In this document: positions 28,076 to 36,967 of the stretch, piece after piece
Layout of the letters: the number at the start of each line of letters is the position of its first letter
Numbering within the stretch: the first letter of the stretch is position 1
Origin: Paraburkholderia caribensis
Lineage (GTDB): Bacteria > Pseudomonadota > Gammaproteobacteria > Burkholderiales > Burkholderiaceae
Assembly: GCF_002902945.1 (NCBI RefSeq)
Contig: NZ_CP026103.1
Coordinates: forward strand, 1,054,001 to 1,118,000
Reading direction: 5' to 3'
DNA length: 64,000 nt
Made by a program: the position numbers and the translations under genes
The notes under the pieces: generated by a model
Seen by the model: only the letters and a program-made list of their open reading frames with translations
Told to the model about the DNA's origin: nothing
Database searches by the model: none

Positions 28076-28394
28076 GAGCGCAAGTCAGCGCGCGCGCCGC
28101 AAGCGCGGCGCGCGCAGCGTTTCTCCAGTAGTCAGAACGAAAACGGGGCGGCCATGCGATGGCAGGCCGTCTCCAGCACTAACGGCAACGCCGCACGGCT
28201 CCCGTGATGCCAGCGCGACACCGATGCGACGAATTGCGACATCGCCGCGCGGCGCCACTCCCCAGCACGGTGCATCGTGCGTCGCGCGCGATCTCGGCGG
28301 CGCGCAAAACTCCCCGCCCCGGTGCATCCCGCAGACCGGCCTCCCCGCCCGGCAGGGCTGCGCCACATGGCACGCCTCATGCTTATTGAACGTC
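28076..28394. other. Intergenic region between chemoreceptor and ABC operon
   Basis: Divergent intergenic sequence of high GC with no convincing gene; the short open frames show no start signals or recognisable protein. The part closest to the ABC operon holds the promoter and operator listed separately. Confidence 0.5.
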
Positions 28395-28434
28395 ATTCAA
28401 GTAACTTGAATTTAATTCTTTTCACTTTCATAAT
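28395..28434 (+). promoter_or_regulatory. Sigma70 promoter with overlapping 17-bp palindromic operator
   Basis: ATTCAAGTAACTTGAAT (28395-28411) is a perfect inverted repeat around one central base. Its right half supplies the -35 TTGAAT (28406-28411), followed by a 17-nt spacer and CATAAT (28429-28434). A protein bound here would block RNA polymerase. The XRE-cupin regulator at 33577 in the same operon is the natural candidate. Confidence 0.7.
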
Positions 28435-28463
28435 CGGCCACGGGCCTTTCACAAGGAAGCGTC

Positions 28464-29321
28464 ATGAACAAGCCTCTTCGCAGTCTGGTCGTCTCGTTGC
28501 TCGGTGCGCTCGCACTCGTCGCCGCTACGCCGGGCTGGTCGCAATCCGACGATCTGCTGGCGCGCATCAAGACGAACAAGGAAATCACCATCGCGACGGA
28601 GGCCCGTTACGCGCCGTTCGAGTATGTCGACAACGGCAAGATCGTCGGCTATGACGCCGACCTGATGGCCTACGTGCTGAAATCCATCCCCGACGTGAAG
28701 GTCAAGCAGCTGGACCTGCCGTTTCAGGGACTGTTGCCGGGACTCGACGCCAAGCGCTTCGACATCGTCGTGACGGCCGTCACCGTCAACAAGGACCGCG
28801 TCAGCCACTTCGCGTTCACGCTGCCCGTCGCCGACGCGACGACGGGCGTGCTGCTGCGCAACGGCGACACCAGCATCAAGTCGCCCGACGACCTGAACGG
28901 CAAGATCGTCGGCTCGCAGACGGGCTCGGCGCAGTTGCAGGCATTGCAGGCGCTCGACAAGAAACTGAAGGACGCGGGCGGCCCCGGCATCAAGCAGATC
29001 AAGCAGTACGTCGCGTTCGACGAAGCCTATGCCGACCTCGCCGTGGGACGGCTCGACGCCGTCGCGCAATCGGTCGCGAACCTGGGACCGTTGATGAAAT
29101 CGCGCCCGGGCGTGTTCGCGCTGCTGCCGCAGACGATCGGGCCGAAGAGCTACTTCGCCTGGGTGGCGCGCAAGGACAGCGACAGCGCCGCACTGGTCAA
29201 GCTCTTCAGCGACGGCATCGCGCGCGCGAACCGCGACGGCACGATGAAGAAGCTGCAGGAAAAGTGGTTCGGCTCGACGATGGACGTCCCAGTCGACGCC
29301 GTCCCCGCGCCCTCCATCTGA
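28464..29321 (+). CDS. ABC transporter periplasmic binding protein (family 3)
   Basis: 285 residues. Signal peptide to about 27 (ending TPGWSQS), then the family 3 fold: ITIATEARYAPFEYVDNGK, YDADLMAYVL. Ribosome site AAGGAAGC lies before the ATG. It is the first gene of an array running to 35276. The ligand is inferred to be a guanidino, ureido or carbamoyl amino-acid-like compound from the enzymes encoded downstream. Confidence 0.92.
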   Translation: MNKPLRSLVVSLLGALALVAATPGWSQSDDLLARIKTNKEITIATEARYAPFEYVDNGKIVGYDADLMAYVLKSIPDVKVKQLDLPFQGLLPGLDAKRFDIVVTAVTVNKDRVSHFAFTLPVADATTGVLLRNGDTSIKSPDDLNGKIVGSQTGSAQLQALQALDKKLKDAGGPGIKQIKQYVAFDEAYADLAVGRLDAVAQSVANLGPLMKSRPGVFALLPQTIGPKSYFAWVARKDSDSAALVKLFSDGIARANRDGTMKKLQEKWFGSTMDVPVDAVPAPSI

Positions 29322-29339
29322 CGTGCCGCGAGCCGCCAG

Positions 29340-30002
29340 ATGAACGCCCCCGATCTGCTCGCACGCTGCGCCGGCTATCTGCCGCAGTTGCTGGACGGCG
29401 CATTGACGACCTTGTGGCTGTCGGCGGCTGCCGTGTTCTGCGGCTTCTTTGCCGGCATCTTCATCTACACGATGTCGGCCAGCCAGAGCCGGCTGCTCGC
29501 GGGCGCCGCACGGGTCTACGTCAGCGTGTTTCGCGGCACGCCCGTGCTCGCGCAACTGCTCGTGATGTATTACCTGCCTTCGGCGCTCGGGCTCGCGGTG
29601 CCGGGCACAGTCGCGGCGGCCATCGGGCTGTCGATGAACACGGCCGCGTATCAGTCGCAGATTCTGGGCGCGGGCTTTCGCTCGATCGCGCGCGGGCAGA
29701 TCGAAGCAGCCGTCACGTTCAATCTCACGCGCCGTCAGGTGCTGTGGCACATCGAAGTGCCTCAGGTGGTGCGGGTGACGCTGCCCGCGCTCGTGTCGGA
29801 GATGATCGATATCGTCAAGGCGTCGGCGGTGGTGTCGGTGATATCCGTCACGGACCTGATGCGCGTCGGCCAGCAACTGTCGTCGTCGACGTACCGGCCG
29901 CTCGAGGTGTACACGTGCGCCGCGCTGTTCTATCTGGCCATCACGACGCTGTTGTCCTTTGCCGCGCATTGCTACGAGCGCCGCGCAGTGCCGCGCGCAT
30001 GA
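29340..30002 (+). CDS. Amino-acid-type ABC transporter permease 1
   Basis: 220 residues of the HisM/HisQ type with about five membrane segments and the coupling loop QIEAAVTFNLTRRQVLWHIE. It begins 18 bp after the binding-protein stop and pairs with the second permease 16 bp downstream. Confidence 0.92.
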   Translation: MNAPDLLARCAGYLPQLLDGALTTLWLSAAAVFCGFFAGIFIYTMSASQSRLLAGAARVYVSVFRGTPVLAQLLVMYYLPSALGLAVPGTVAAAIGLSMNTAAYQSQILGAGFRSIARGQIEAAVTFNLTRRQVLWHIEVPQVVRVTLPALVSEMIDIVKASAVVSVISVTDLMRVGQQLSSSTYRPLEVYTCAALFYLAITTLLSFAAHCYERRAVPRA

Positions 30003-30017
30003 CTGGGGATCACTTTC

Positions 30018-30695
30018 ATGGATAACCTGCTCGCTCTCGTGCCGCGCTTCGCCGACGCGATGCTCGTCACGCTTGAAGTCAGCCTGATCGCGGCTGTGCT
30101 CGGCATGGCCGGCGGGTTCGCGCTCAATGCGTGGCGCCTGCGTTACGCCCGCGTGCTAGCCGCGCCCTACGGCCTGTTCGTCTGGCTGATCCGCGGCATG
30201 CCTTACCTGTCGCAACTGATGATCGTCTACTTCGGGCTGCCCGTTTTCGGTATCACGATGACGGCCGTGCAAGCGACGGTCGTGTCGCTCGCCATCTATG
30301 CGAGTGCGTATTTCGCCGAGATTTTTCGCGCTGCATGGGCCAGCGTGCCGCGCGGCCAGATCGAGGCTGCGCAGGCGTTCGGCGTGAGCCGCTGGGCGGC
30401 ATTCCGCTCGATCGAGCTGCCGCAGGCGCTCGCGTTCGCGGTACCGCTGCTCGCGAACCAGATCATTCTCGTGATCAAGGAGAGCGCTGTCGCTTCCATC
30501 ATCACGGTCCCCGAACTGACGATGACGGCCAGCGACATCGTCGCCTCCACTTACACGTACATCGGTCCGTATGCGCTGCTGATCGTGAGCTACTGGCTGC
30601 TCACGCAGGCCGTGTCGCTGCTGGCGCAGCGCGCGACGGCGACGATTCCTTTTCTGCGTAGCGACACCAATACAGCCACCAATAAAGCCATATGA
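30018..30695 (+). CDS. Amino-acid-type ABC transporter permease 2
   Basis: 225 residues, HisM/HisQ type, coupling loop QIEAAQAFGVSRWAAFRSIE. Its stop overlaps the ATPase start (ATGA at 30692), implying coupled translation. It forms a heterodimer with the previous permease. Confidence 0.92.
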   Translation: MDNLLALVPRFADAMLVTLEVSLIAAVLGMAGGFALNAWRLRYARVLAAPYGLFVWLIRGMPYLSQLMIVYFGLPVFGITMTAVQATVVSLAIYASAYFAEIFRAAWASVPRGQIEAAQAFGVSRWAAFRSIELPQALAFAVPLLANQIILVIKESAVASIITVPELTMTASDIVASTYTYIGPYALLIVSYWLLTQAVSLLAQRATATIPFLRSDTNTATNKAI

Positions 30696-31534
30696 GCGCT
30701 CAACCCATACTCAAGCTGCGCGCCGTCGGCAAGTCGTACGGCGCAACCCGCGTGCTCAAGGGCATCGACCTCGACGTGATGCGCGGCGAAATCGTCACGC
30801 TGATCGGGCCGTCCGGCTCGGGCAAGACGACGGCGCTGCGCTGCATGAACTTCCTCGAACCCTACGACGAAGGCGAGGTCTGGATCAAGGGGCAACTGCT
30901 CGGCTATCGCTCGGCTGGCCGCACGCCGCGCGATCGCGACAGCGAGGCGAGCGTCGCGGAAGTGCGGCGGCCCGTTTCGATGGTGTTTCAGCAGTTCAAT
31001 CTGTGGCCGCACATGAGCGTGCTCGACAACGTCGCTGCGCCGCTCGTGCTAGCCAAGAAGATGCGCCGCGCGGACGCGCGCGCCAAAGCGCACGCGGCGC
31101 TCGCGCGCGTCGGCCTGCAGCACAAGGCGGACGTCTATCCCGCGCGGCTGAGCGGCGGCCAACAGCAGCGCGTGGGCATTGCGCGTGCGCTCGCCATCGA
31201 GCCGGAAGTGATGCTGCTCGACGAACCGACTTCGGCGCTCGATCCCGAACTCGTGGAAGAAGTGCTGAACGTGATCCGTTCACTCGCCCAGGACGGCATG
31301 ACGATGGTCATGGTCACGCATGAAATGAGCTTTGCCGCGAAGATTTCCGACAAGGTCGTGTTCATGGAGGCGGGGCAGATCGTCGAGTCGGGGCCGCCTT
31401 CGCAGCTCTTCGGCAACTCGCGCACGCCTCGTCTCCAGCAATTTCTCAAGCCGTGGTTCGATCGTAGCCTGAGCTTCAGCGCACCGGCGGCAAGGACGGA
31501 CAGCGCGGCGCAGACGTCGGGGGCGCCGTCATGA
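30692..31534 (+). CDS. Amino-acid ABC transporter ATP-binding protein
   Basis: 280 residues. Walker A GPSGSGKTT, signature [12 protein letters not shown], Walker [14 protein letters not shown]. An insertion after strand 3 (about residues 70-95, rich in Arg and Asp) and a Ser/Ala-rich C-terminal tail of about 30 residues make it longer than typical. It overlaps the hydrolase gene that follows by ATGA. Confidence 0.93.
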   Translation: MSAQPILKLRAVGKSYGATRVLKGIDLDVMRGEIVTLIGPSGSGKTTALRCMNFLEPYDEGEVWIKGQLLGYRSAGRTPRDRDSEASVAEVRRPVSMVFQQFNLWPHMSVLDNVAAPLVLAKKMRRADARAKAHAALARVGLQHKADVYPARLSGGQQQRVGIARALAIEPEVMLLDEPTSALDPELVEEVLNVIRSLAQDGMTMVMVTHEMSFAAKISDKVVFMEAGQIVESGPPSQLFGNSRTPRLQQFLKPWFDRSLSFSAPAARTDSAAQTSGAPS

Positions 31535-32796
31535 AGCGCACCGGTACCCATCACCTCGCAGACGATGCACTGCGCGCCGCCGCAAGCGTCGACGACACAC
31601 GCCTGCTCGCGTCGATCGAAGCACTCGCGGCATTCGGCGCGCGGTCCGACGGCGGCGTGAACCGCCCCGCTCTCAGTGCTACGGATCTGGAGGCGCGGCG
31701 CCATCTGGTCGGGTATGCGCATGCGTTGGGCTGCACCGTCACCACCGACGCATGCGCGAACCTGTTCATCCACCGGCCCGGCAGCGGCGCCGCGCCGCCC
31801 GTGATGACGGGCAGCCACATCGACACGCAACCCTCGGGCGGCAAGCTAGACGGCTGCTACGGCGTGCTCGCCGGGCTCGAATGCATGGCCGCGCTCAACG
31901 ATGCGGGCATCCGCACACGCCGGCCGCTCGAAGTCGCGATCTGGACCAACGAAGAAGGCACGCGCTTCGCGCCCGGCGCGATGGGATCGAGCGCATTTGT
32001 CGAGCCGTCGCGCATGCCTGCCTACCTGAACGCCGCCGACGCGGACGGCGTCACACTGGGCGCCGCGCTGGAGCGCTATCGGCATGCGTTGCCCGGCCTG
32101 CCGTCACGCGGCGACGCGCCGCCTGCGCATGCTTTCGTCGAGTTGCATATCGAGCAAGGCCCGCAACTGGAGAATGCCGGCGTGCCGCTCGGCATCGTCA
32201 CGGGCATTCAGGGCGTGCGCTGGTACGAGTTCCACTGCCAGGGCGTGGCTGCGCACGCCGGCACCACGCCGATGCCGATGCGTCGCGATGCGATGACCCT
32301 GGCCGTGGCGCTGCGGGCCTCGCTCGAAGCAATCGCCACCTCATTGGGCGGCGATCACACGCGCATCACATTCGGGCGCTGGAGCGTGACGCCGAATTCG
32401 ATCAACACGATTCCCTCCGACGTGACCTTCTCCGTCGATTTCCGTCATCCCGACGCCCACGTGCTCGATTCGTTCGACGCGCAGGTATCGGCTTGCGCGC
32501 AGCGCCACGGCGCGCGCATCGCGCCGCTTTTCACTCACGCGCCGGTGCGTTTCGACGCGACGGTGCTGGCGCGGCTCGACGCCGCCTGCCATGCGCTCGA
32601 GGCGCCCGCGCTGCGGCTCACGTCGGGCGCCTTTCACGACGCGATGTATCTCTCGCAGCACTGCCCGACGGCCATGCTGTTCGTGCCGAGCCGTGACGGC
32701 ATCAGCCACAACCCGGCGGAAGCCACGGACGCCCGTCACCTCGTGCTGGGCGCACGCGCGCTCGCGCACACCCTCACCACCCTTTGCAACGACTGA
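31531..32796 (+). CDS. M20-family Zn hydrolase: N-carbamoyl-L-amino-acid hydrolase / allantoate amidohydrolase type
   Basis: 421 residues. Metal ligands and catalytic residues of the HyuC/AllC subgroup are visible: GSHIDTQPSGGKLDGCYGVL (His, bridging Asp), TNEEGTRF (Glu-Glu), VELHIEQGPQLE (His) and a late His in GISHNPAEA. These enzymes split carbamoyl or ureido groups to give ammonia, CO2 and an amine. Translationally coupled to the ABC ATPase, so the substrate is presumably what the importer delivers. Confidence 0.9.
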   Translation: MKRTGTHHLADDALRAAASVDDTRLLASIEALAAFGARSDGGVNRPALSATDLEARRHLVGYAHALGCTVTTDACANLFIHRPGSGAAPPVMTGSHIDTQPSGGKLDGCYGVLAGLECMAALNDAGIRTRRPLEVAIWTNEEGTRFAPGAMGSSAFVEPSRMPAYLNAADADGVTLGAALERYRHALPGLPSRGDAPPAHAFVELHIEQGPQLENAGVPLGIVTGIQGVRWYEFHCQGVAAHAGTTPMPMRRDAMTLAVALRASLEAIATSLGGDHTRITFGRWSVTPNSINTIPSDVTFSVDFRHPDAHVLDSFDAQVSACAQRHGARIAPLFTHAPVRFDATVLARLDAACHALEAPALRLTSGAFHDAMYLSQHCPTAMLFVPSRDGISHNPAEATDARHLVLGARALAHTLTTLCND

Positions 32797-32808
32797 CAAG
32801 GAACCCAG

Positions 32809-33531
32809 ATGAGCACGACTGCCGCACACGCCCACGCCCATACCCACACGCATGCACACGCAAGCGACGACAACGGCACGGAACTCGGCCAGAACGCCAC
32901 CTTGCACGAACCGATTTCCGCCGACGGCACGCCCGAACCCGGCAAGACCTACACGGTGCCCGCCCGCTGCGGCCGCGCCGTGCGCGTCAAGGCGGGGCAA
33001 ACCATCCGCATCTCGAACCCGCACGGCACGCAGGTCTGCGACACGTGGATCTTCAATGCCACGCACCTGAACGAATTCCTCTCGTTCGAACACACGCGCG
33101 CATATATCGACAAGATCATTCCGCAGCCGGGCGACCCGCTCGTGACGAACCATCGCCGCCCGATCGCCGAACTGGCCGCCGACACGTCGCCGGGCGTGCA
33201 CGATACGCTGATCGCCGCCTGCGACCTGTATCGCTACAGGAACCTGGGCGTGGAGAGCTATCACGACAACTGCGCGGACAATCTGCGGCTGGCGCTGAAG
33301 GCAATCGGCCTGCGCACGCGGGAAGTGCCGCAGCCGTTCAACCTGTGGATGAACATTCCCGTCAAGCCGGATTACACGATCGACTGGCTGCCGCCCGTGT
33401 CGAAAGCGGGCGACCATGTGGACATCAAGGCGGCGATGGATTGCATCGTCGTGATGTCGGCGTGCCCGCAGGATATCATTCCCATCAACGCACTCAACCC
33501 GGTCGAAGTCGAGTTCACGGTTCTCGCCTGA
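32809..33531 (+). CDS. DUF1989 protein (urea-carboxylase-associated / carboxyguanidine deiminase-like)
   Basis: 240 residues, cytoplasmic. The DUF1989 core spans about 45-235 with ISNPHGTQVCDTWIF, ESYHDNCADN and MSACPQDIIPIN, whose Cys and His residues are likely metal ligands. The N-terminus has an unusual histidine run (AHAHAHTHTHAHA). Family members CgdA and CgdB were shown to form carboxyguanidine deiminase in guanidine degradation. Here a single copy sits with a hydrolase and a ureohydrolase instead of guanidine carboxylase, so a different guanidino or ureido substrate is possible. The exact reaction is not predictable. Confidence 0.85.
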   Translation: MSTTAAHAHAHTHTHAHASDDNGTELGQNATLHEPISADGTPEPGKTYTVPARCGRAVRVKAGQTIRISNPHGTQVCDTWIFNATHLNEFLSFEHTRAYIDKIIPQPGDPLVTNHRRPIAELAADTSPGVHDTLIAACDLYRYRNLGVESYHDNCADNLRLALKAIGLRTREVPQPFNLWMNIPVKPDYTIDWLPPVSKAGDHVDIKAAMDCIVVMSACPQDIIPINALNPVEVEFTVLA

Positions 33532-33576
33532 TACTCGCCAGGCCGTTTTTTTACGCTGATCGACAGAACGCACACG

Positions 33577-34281
33577 GTGGCCACCAGAAAAACCCCCACG
33601 TCCGGCAACGGCGCTTCCCGCAGGCCGTCCTCACTCGCGCCACGGCGCGCCGCCAAAACGCCCCGCGCGGCAGCGGCTCATTCCGCACAAGGCGCGGCAG
33701 CAGAAGGTCTTGGCACACGGCTACGGCACGCGCGCATGGTGCAGCAGCTCACGCTCAAGGCACTGGCGGAGCAGGCGGGCTGCTCGGAGAGCCTGTTGTC
33801 GAAAGTCGAGGGCGGCCATGCGACGCCGTCGCTGGCGACCTTGCACCGGATCGCGCTCGCGCTCGACACGAACATCGCTGCGCTGGTGTCCGGTCCTGTC
33901 GCGACCGTCACGCCCGTGCAGCGCGCCAGCGAACGGCCATCCGTGCGCTTTCCCGGCGTGCAGCAGGCGTCGGGCCGGCATGGCCGCGCGGGCGGCTCGA
34001 TCATGCTGGAACGGCTCGTCGTGGCGGGCCCCGGACAACTGCTGCAAGGCGACATTCATGTGCTCGAACCGCTCGCGCGCAGCGACGAGCAGATCAGCCA
34101 TGCCGGCGAGGAACTGGGCTACGTGCTCGAAGGCGAACTCGAACTCACGCTCGGCAGCGAATGCTACCGGCTGCAGGCGGGCGACTCCTTCTACTTCCCG
34201 AGCACCGAGCCGCACAGCTACCGCAATCCCGGCGACTGCATCACCCGCGTGCTGTGGATCAATACGCCGCCAACCTTCTAA
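33577..34281 (+). CDS. XRE-family regulator with C-terminal cupin domain
   Basis: 234 residues from a GTG at 33577. A basic, disordered N-terminal 45 residues precedes an XRE helix-turn-helix (LTLKALAEQAGCSESLLSKV, about 59-78), then a cupin_2 sensor domain (about 155-232, EELGYVLEGELELTLG, FPSTEPHSYRNPG). This PuuR/CdhR-like architecture typically senses an amine or amino-acid catabolite. Probably autoregulates the operon through the palindrome at 28395-28411. Confidence 0.9.
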   Translation: MATRKTPTSGNGASRRPSSLAPRRAAKTPRAAAAHSAQGAAAEGLGTRLRHARMVQQLTLKALAEQAGCSESLLSKVEGGHATPSLATLHRIALALDTNIAALVSGPVATVTPVQRASERPSVRFPGVQQASGRHGRAGGSIMLERLVVAGPGQLLQGDIHVLEPLARSDEQISHAGEELGYVLEGELELTLGSECYRLQAGDSFYFPSTEPHSYRNPGDCITRVLWINTPPTF

Positions 34282-34325
34282 AGCGTGCGGTTGGCTGCCG
34301 AACGAAAGTGAAACAGGAGTTCAAT

Positions 34326-35276
34326 GTGACGGGCACCGATCTGACCCAGATGCAGCAGCCGCGCTTCGCGGGCATCCCGACTTTCATGCGCGTGCCGTTC
34401 AGCACCGACCCGAGCACCTTCGACATCGCGCTGGCGGGCGTGCCCTTCGACGGCGGCGTCACGGCGCGCCCGGGTGCGCGCTTCGGCCCGCGTGAAATCC
34501 GCAACATGTCCACGATGATGCGCGGCATCCATCACGTGACGCGCTTCAATCCGTTCGACGCCTGTCGCGTCGCCGATATCGGCGATGTGCCGTTTACCGA
34601 CCTCTATCATCTCGAACGCGCGCACGACGATATCCGCCGCTTCTTCGAACCGGTGTTCCGCGCCGGCAAGCTTGCGCTGACGGCGGGCGGCGATCACTCC
34701 ATCACCTATCCGATCTTCCAGGCGCTGGCGCCGCGCGAGCCGATCGCGCTGGTGCATATCGACGCGCACACCGACACCTGGGATTCGTTCAAAGGCTCGA
34801 AATTCACGCACGGCGCGCCGTTTCGCCGCGCGGTCGAAGCGGGTCTGCTCGACCCCAGGCGAACCATTCAGATCGGCATTCGCGGGGCGCAGAATTCGGA
34901 CGAAGGCTGGCGCTACTCGCTCGATCACGGCATGCGCGTCGTGTTCATCGAGGAGTTCGACGCGCTCGGGGCGGCCGCTGTTGCGGCAGAAGCGCGGCGC
35001 ATCGTCGGCGATGCGCCTGTTTATCTTTCGCTCGATGTCGACGGGCTCGACCCGGTGTTCACGCCGGGCACGGGCACGCCGGAAGTGGGCGGTCTCACGA
35101 CCCGTGAGACGCAGGCGCTGCTGCGCGGTCTCGACGGGCTCAACTGGGTCGGCGGCGACGTGGTCGAAGTGTCGCCGCCTTACGATCCGAGCGGCAACAC
35201 CGCGCTCGTCGCCGCGACGCTGATGTACGAAATACTGTGCCTGCTCGCGAGGCGCGCGAGCAGCGAGCACCGTTAG
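34326..35276 (+). CDS. Ureohydrolase of the agmatinase/guanidinobutyrase family
   Basis: 316 residues from a GTG at 34326, preceded by CAGGAG at seven bases; the nearby ATG at 34324 is out of frame. Binuclear metal motifs are complete: GGDHSITYP, HIDAHTDTWD and SLDVDGLDP. Such enzymes hydrolyse a guanidino group to urea plus amine; agmatine, guanidinobutyrate, guanidinopropionate and guanidine itself are all known family substrates, so the substrate stays open. Last gene of the importer array, 44 bp after the XRE-cupin gene. Confidence 0.9.
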   Translation: MTGTDLTQMQQPRFAGIPTFMRVPFSTDPSTFDIALAGVPFDGGVTARPGARFGPREIRNMSTMMRGIHHVTRFNPFDACRVADIGDVPFTDLYHLERAHDDIRRFFEPVFRAGKLALTAGGDHSITYPIFQALAPREPIALVHIDAHTDTWDSFKGSKFTHGAPFRRAVEAGLLDPRRTIQIGIRGAQNSDEGWRYSLDHGMRVVFIEEFDALGAAAVAAEARRIVGDAPVYLSLDVDGLDPVFTPGTGTPEVGGLTTRETQALLRGLDGLNWVGGDVVEVSPPYDPSGNTALVAATLMYEILCLLARRASSEHR

Positions 35277-35291
35277 CAGGCCGCCATCGCG

Positions 35292-36188
35292 CTACTGCTT
35301 GCCCTTCCACGGCACGAGCTTGCGCTCCAGCGCGCGCATGCCGAGATCGAACAGCCACGCAATCGCGCCGATCAGCACGATGCCCATCACGACCACATCG
35401 GTGCGCAGAAAGCTCGACGCATTGAGCACCATCTGTCCGAGCCCTGCCGTCGCCGCGACCATCTCGGCGGCGACCAGCGTGGTCCAGCCGAAGCCGATCG
35501 CGATGCGCAGCCCCGTGAGAATCTCCGGCAGCGCGGCGGGCAACACGACGTGCAGCACGACCTGCCTGAAGTTCGCGCCGAGCGACCACGCGGCATTGAT
35601 CTGCTCGACGGTTGCGCTGCGTACGCCCGCACGCGCGGCCATGGCAATCGGCGCGAAGCACGCGAGCCAGATGACGACAAGCTTCGCCGTTTCGTCGATG
35701 CCGAACCAGATCACCACGAGCGGCAGATACGCGAGCGGCGGCAGCGGCCGGTAGAACTCGATGGGCGGATCGAGCAGACCGCGCGCAACGCGGCTCACGC
35801 CCATCAGCACGCCGATGGGAACGGCCGTCGCGCAGGCGAGCGCAAATGCGACGAACACGCGGATTGCGCTCCACATCAAGTGTTCCGACAACGGCAGTCC
35901 GCCCTGGATGCGGCCGTTCCATGCGTCGGCGAATGCGCGCCAGACGGCCTCCGGCGACGGCAGAAACAGCGGCGGCACCCAGCCGAAATGCGACGAGGTC
36001 CACCACAGCAGCAGCAAGGCCGCCAAGCAAAACGTGCTGAGCGCGGCGGTCGGCCCTTCGCCGGGCATGCCGCGATTCGACTTGCGCCTGCGCGTGCGCG
36101 TGCGTGGCGCGTCGGCGTCGGCGTCGGCGCGGCGCGATGCACGCACGCGGCCCGTTGCGTTTTGCCGCGAAGAATCGATCGAGTTCAT
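35292..36188 (-). CDS. tauC: Taurine/sulfonate ABC transporter permease
   Basis: 298 residues. A 45-residue Arg-rich cytoplasmic leader precedes about six membrane segments of the TauC/SsuC type, with coupling loop INAAWSLGANFRQVVLHVVL. The start overlaps the ATPase stop (TGATG at 36186-36190). It is the last gene of a tauABC-ordered operon. Confidence 0.88.
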   Translation of the reverse strand: MNSIDSSRQNATGRVRASRRADADADAPRTRTRRRKSNRGMPGEGPTAALSTFCLAALLLLWWTSSHFGWVPPLFLPSPEAVWRAFADAWNGRIQGGLPLSEHLMWSAIRVFVAFALACATAVPIGVLMGVSRVARGLLDPPIEFYRPLPPLAYLPLVVIWFGIDETAKLVVIWLACFAPIAMAARAGVRSATVEQINAAWSLGANFRQVVLHVVLPAALPEILTGLRIAIGFGWTTLVAAEMVAATAGLGQMVLNASSFLRTDVVVMGIVLIGAIAWLFDLGMRALERKLVPWKGKQ

Positions 36189-36967
36189 CAGGCGGCCTCC
36201 CGCACCGTCTCATGCAAGCGGCGCGTCAAACGCTCGCGCCACTCGATAAAGCCCGCCGACGACTTCACCGCGCGCGCATCGCGCGATGCGAGATATGCGC
36301 GCGCGAACGGCAGCTCATGCACTTCCGCGACGCGTCCCGGACCCGGCGTCATCAGCACGAGACGCGTCGCGAGAAACAATGCCTCTTCGACGCTGTGCGT
36401 GATGAAGAACACCGTCTTTTGCGTGCGCGACCAGACGTCGAGCACGAGTTCCTGAACCGTTTCGCGCGTGAGCGCGTCGAGCGCGCCCATCGGCTCGTCC
36501 ATCAACAGCACTTGCGGGTCGCTCGCCAATGCGCGGGCGATGCCCACGCGCTGCTGCATGCCGCCCGACAGCGCGTACACCTTGGCGTTCGCATGCCGCT
36601 CCAGGCCGACCAGCGCGAGGGTGCGCCGCGCGATCGCGTGCCGCTCGTCGCGCGCGACGCCGCGAAAGCGAAGTCCGAGCGCCACGTTGTCGAGCACGTT
36701 GAGCCACGGCATCAACGCATGCTTCTGAAACACCACGCCGCGCTCGGCGCCCGGTCCTTCGATCGGCGCATCGTTCAGCCGCACTTCGCCTTGCGTGGGA
36801 TCGACGAAACCGGCGATGCAATTGAGCAGCGTGGTCTTGCCGCAACCCGACGCGCCCAGCGCGACGACGAATTCGCCGCTGTCGATGCGCAGATCGACGC
36901 CCGCGAGCGCAGGCTCATCCGCACCGTCATAGGTCACGCCGACGCCGCGGATTTCCAGCGCGCTCAT
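36188..36967 (-). CDS. tauB: Taurine/sulfonate ABC transporter ATP-binding protein
   Basis: 259 residues from the ATG at 36967. Walker [10 protein letters not shown], then [12 protein letters not shown], which is highly characteristic of TauB, signature [12 protein letters not shown] and Walker [13 protein letters not shown]. The C-terminal [16 protein letters not shown] also follows TauB. The frame is open far upstream, but that part is a shadow of tauA. Start overlaps the tauA stop (ATGA). Confidence 0.92.
   Translation of the reverse strand: MSALEIRGVGVTYDGADEPALAGVDLRIDSGEFVVALGASGCGKTTLLNCIAGFVDPTQGEVRLNDAPIEGPGAERGVVFQKHALMPWLNVLDNVALGLRFRGVARDERHAIARRTLALVGLERHANAKVYALSGGMQQRVGIARALASDPQVLLMDEPMGALDALTRETVQELVLDVWSRTQKTVFFITHSVEEALFLATRLVLMTPGPGRVAEVHELPFARAYLASRDARAVKSSAGFIEWRERLTRRLHETVREAA

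Noticed and set aside
28076..28463. Possible small genes in the divergent region before the ABC operon
   Set aside because: Several short high-GC open frames on both strands but none with a ribosome site or recognisable product.
32784..34325. Apparent 830-codon open frame covering the DUF1989 and XRE-cupin genes and the ureohydrolase
   Set aside because: Only the last 317 codons encode a real protein; the rest is out of frame with well-defined genes.
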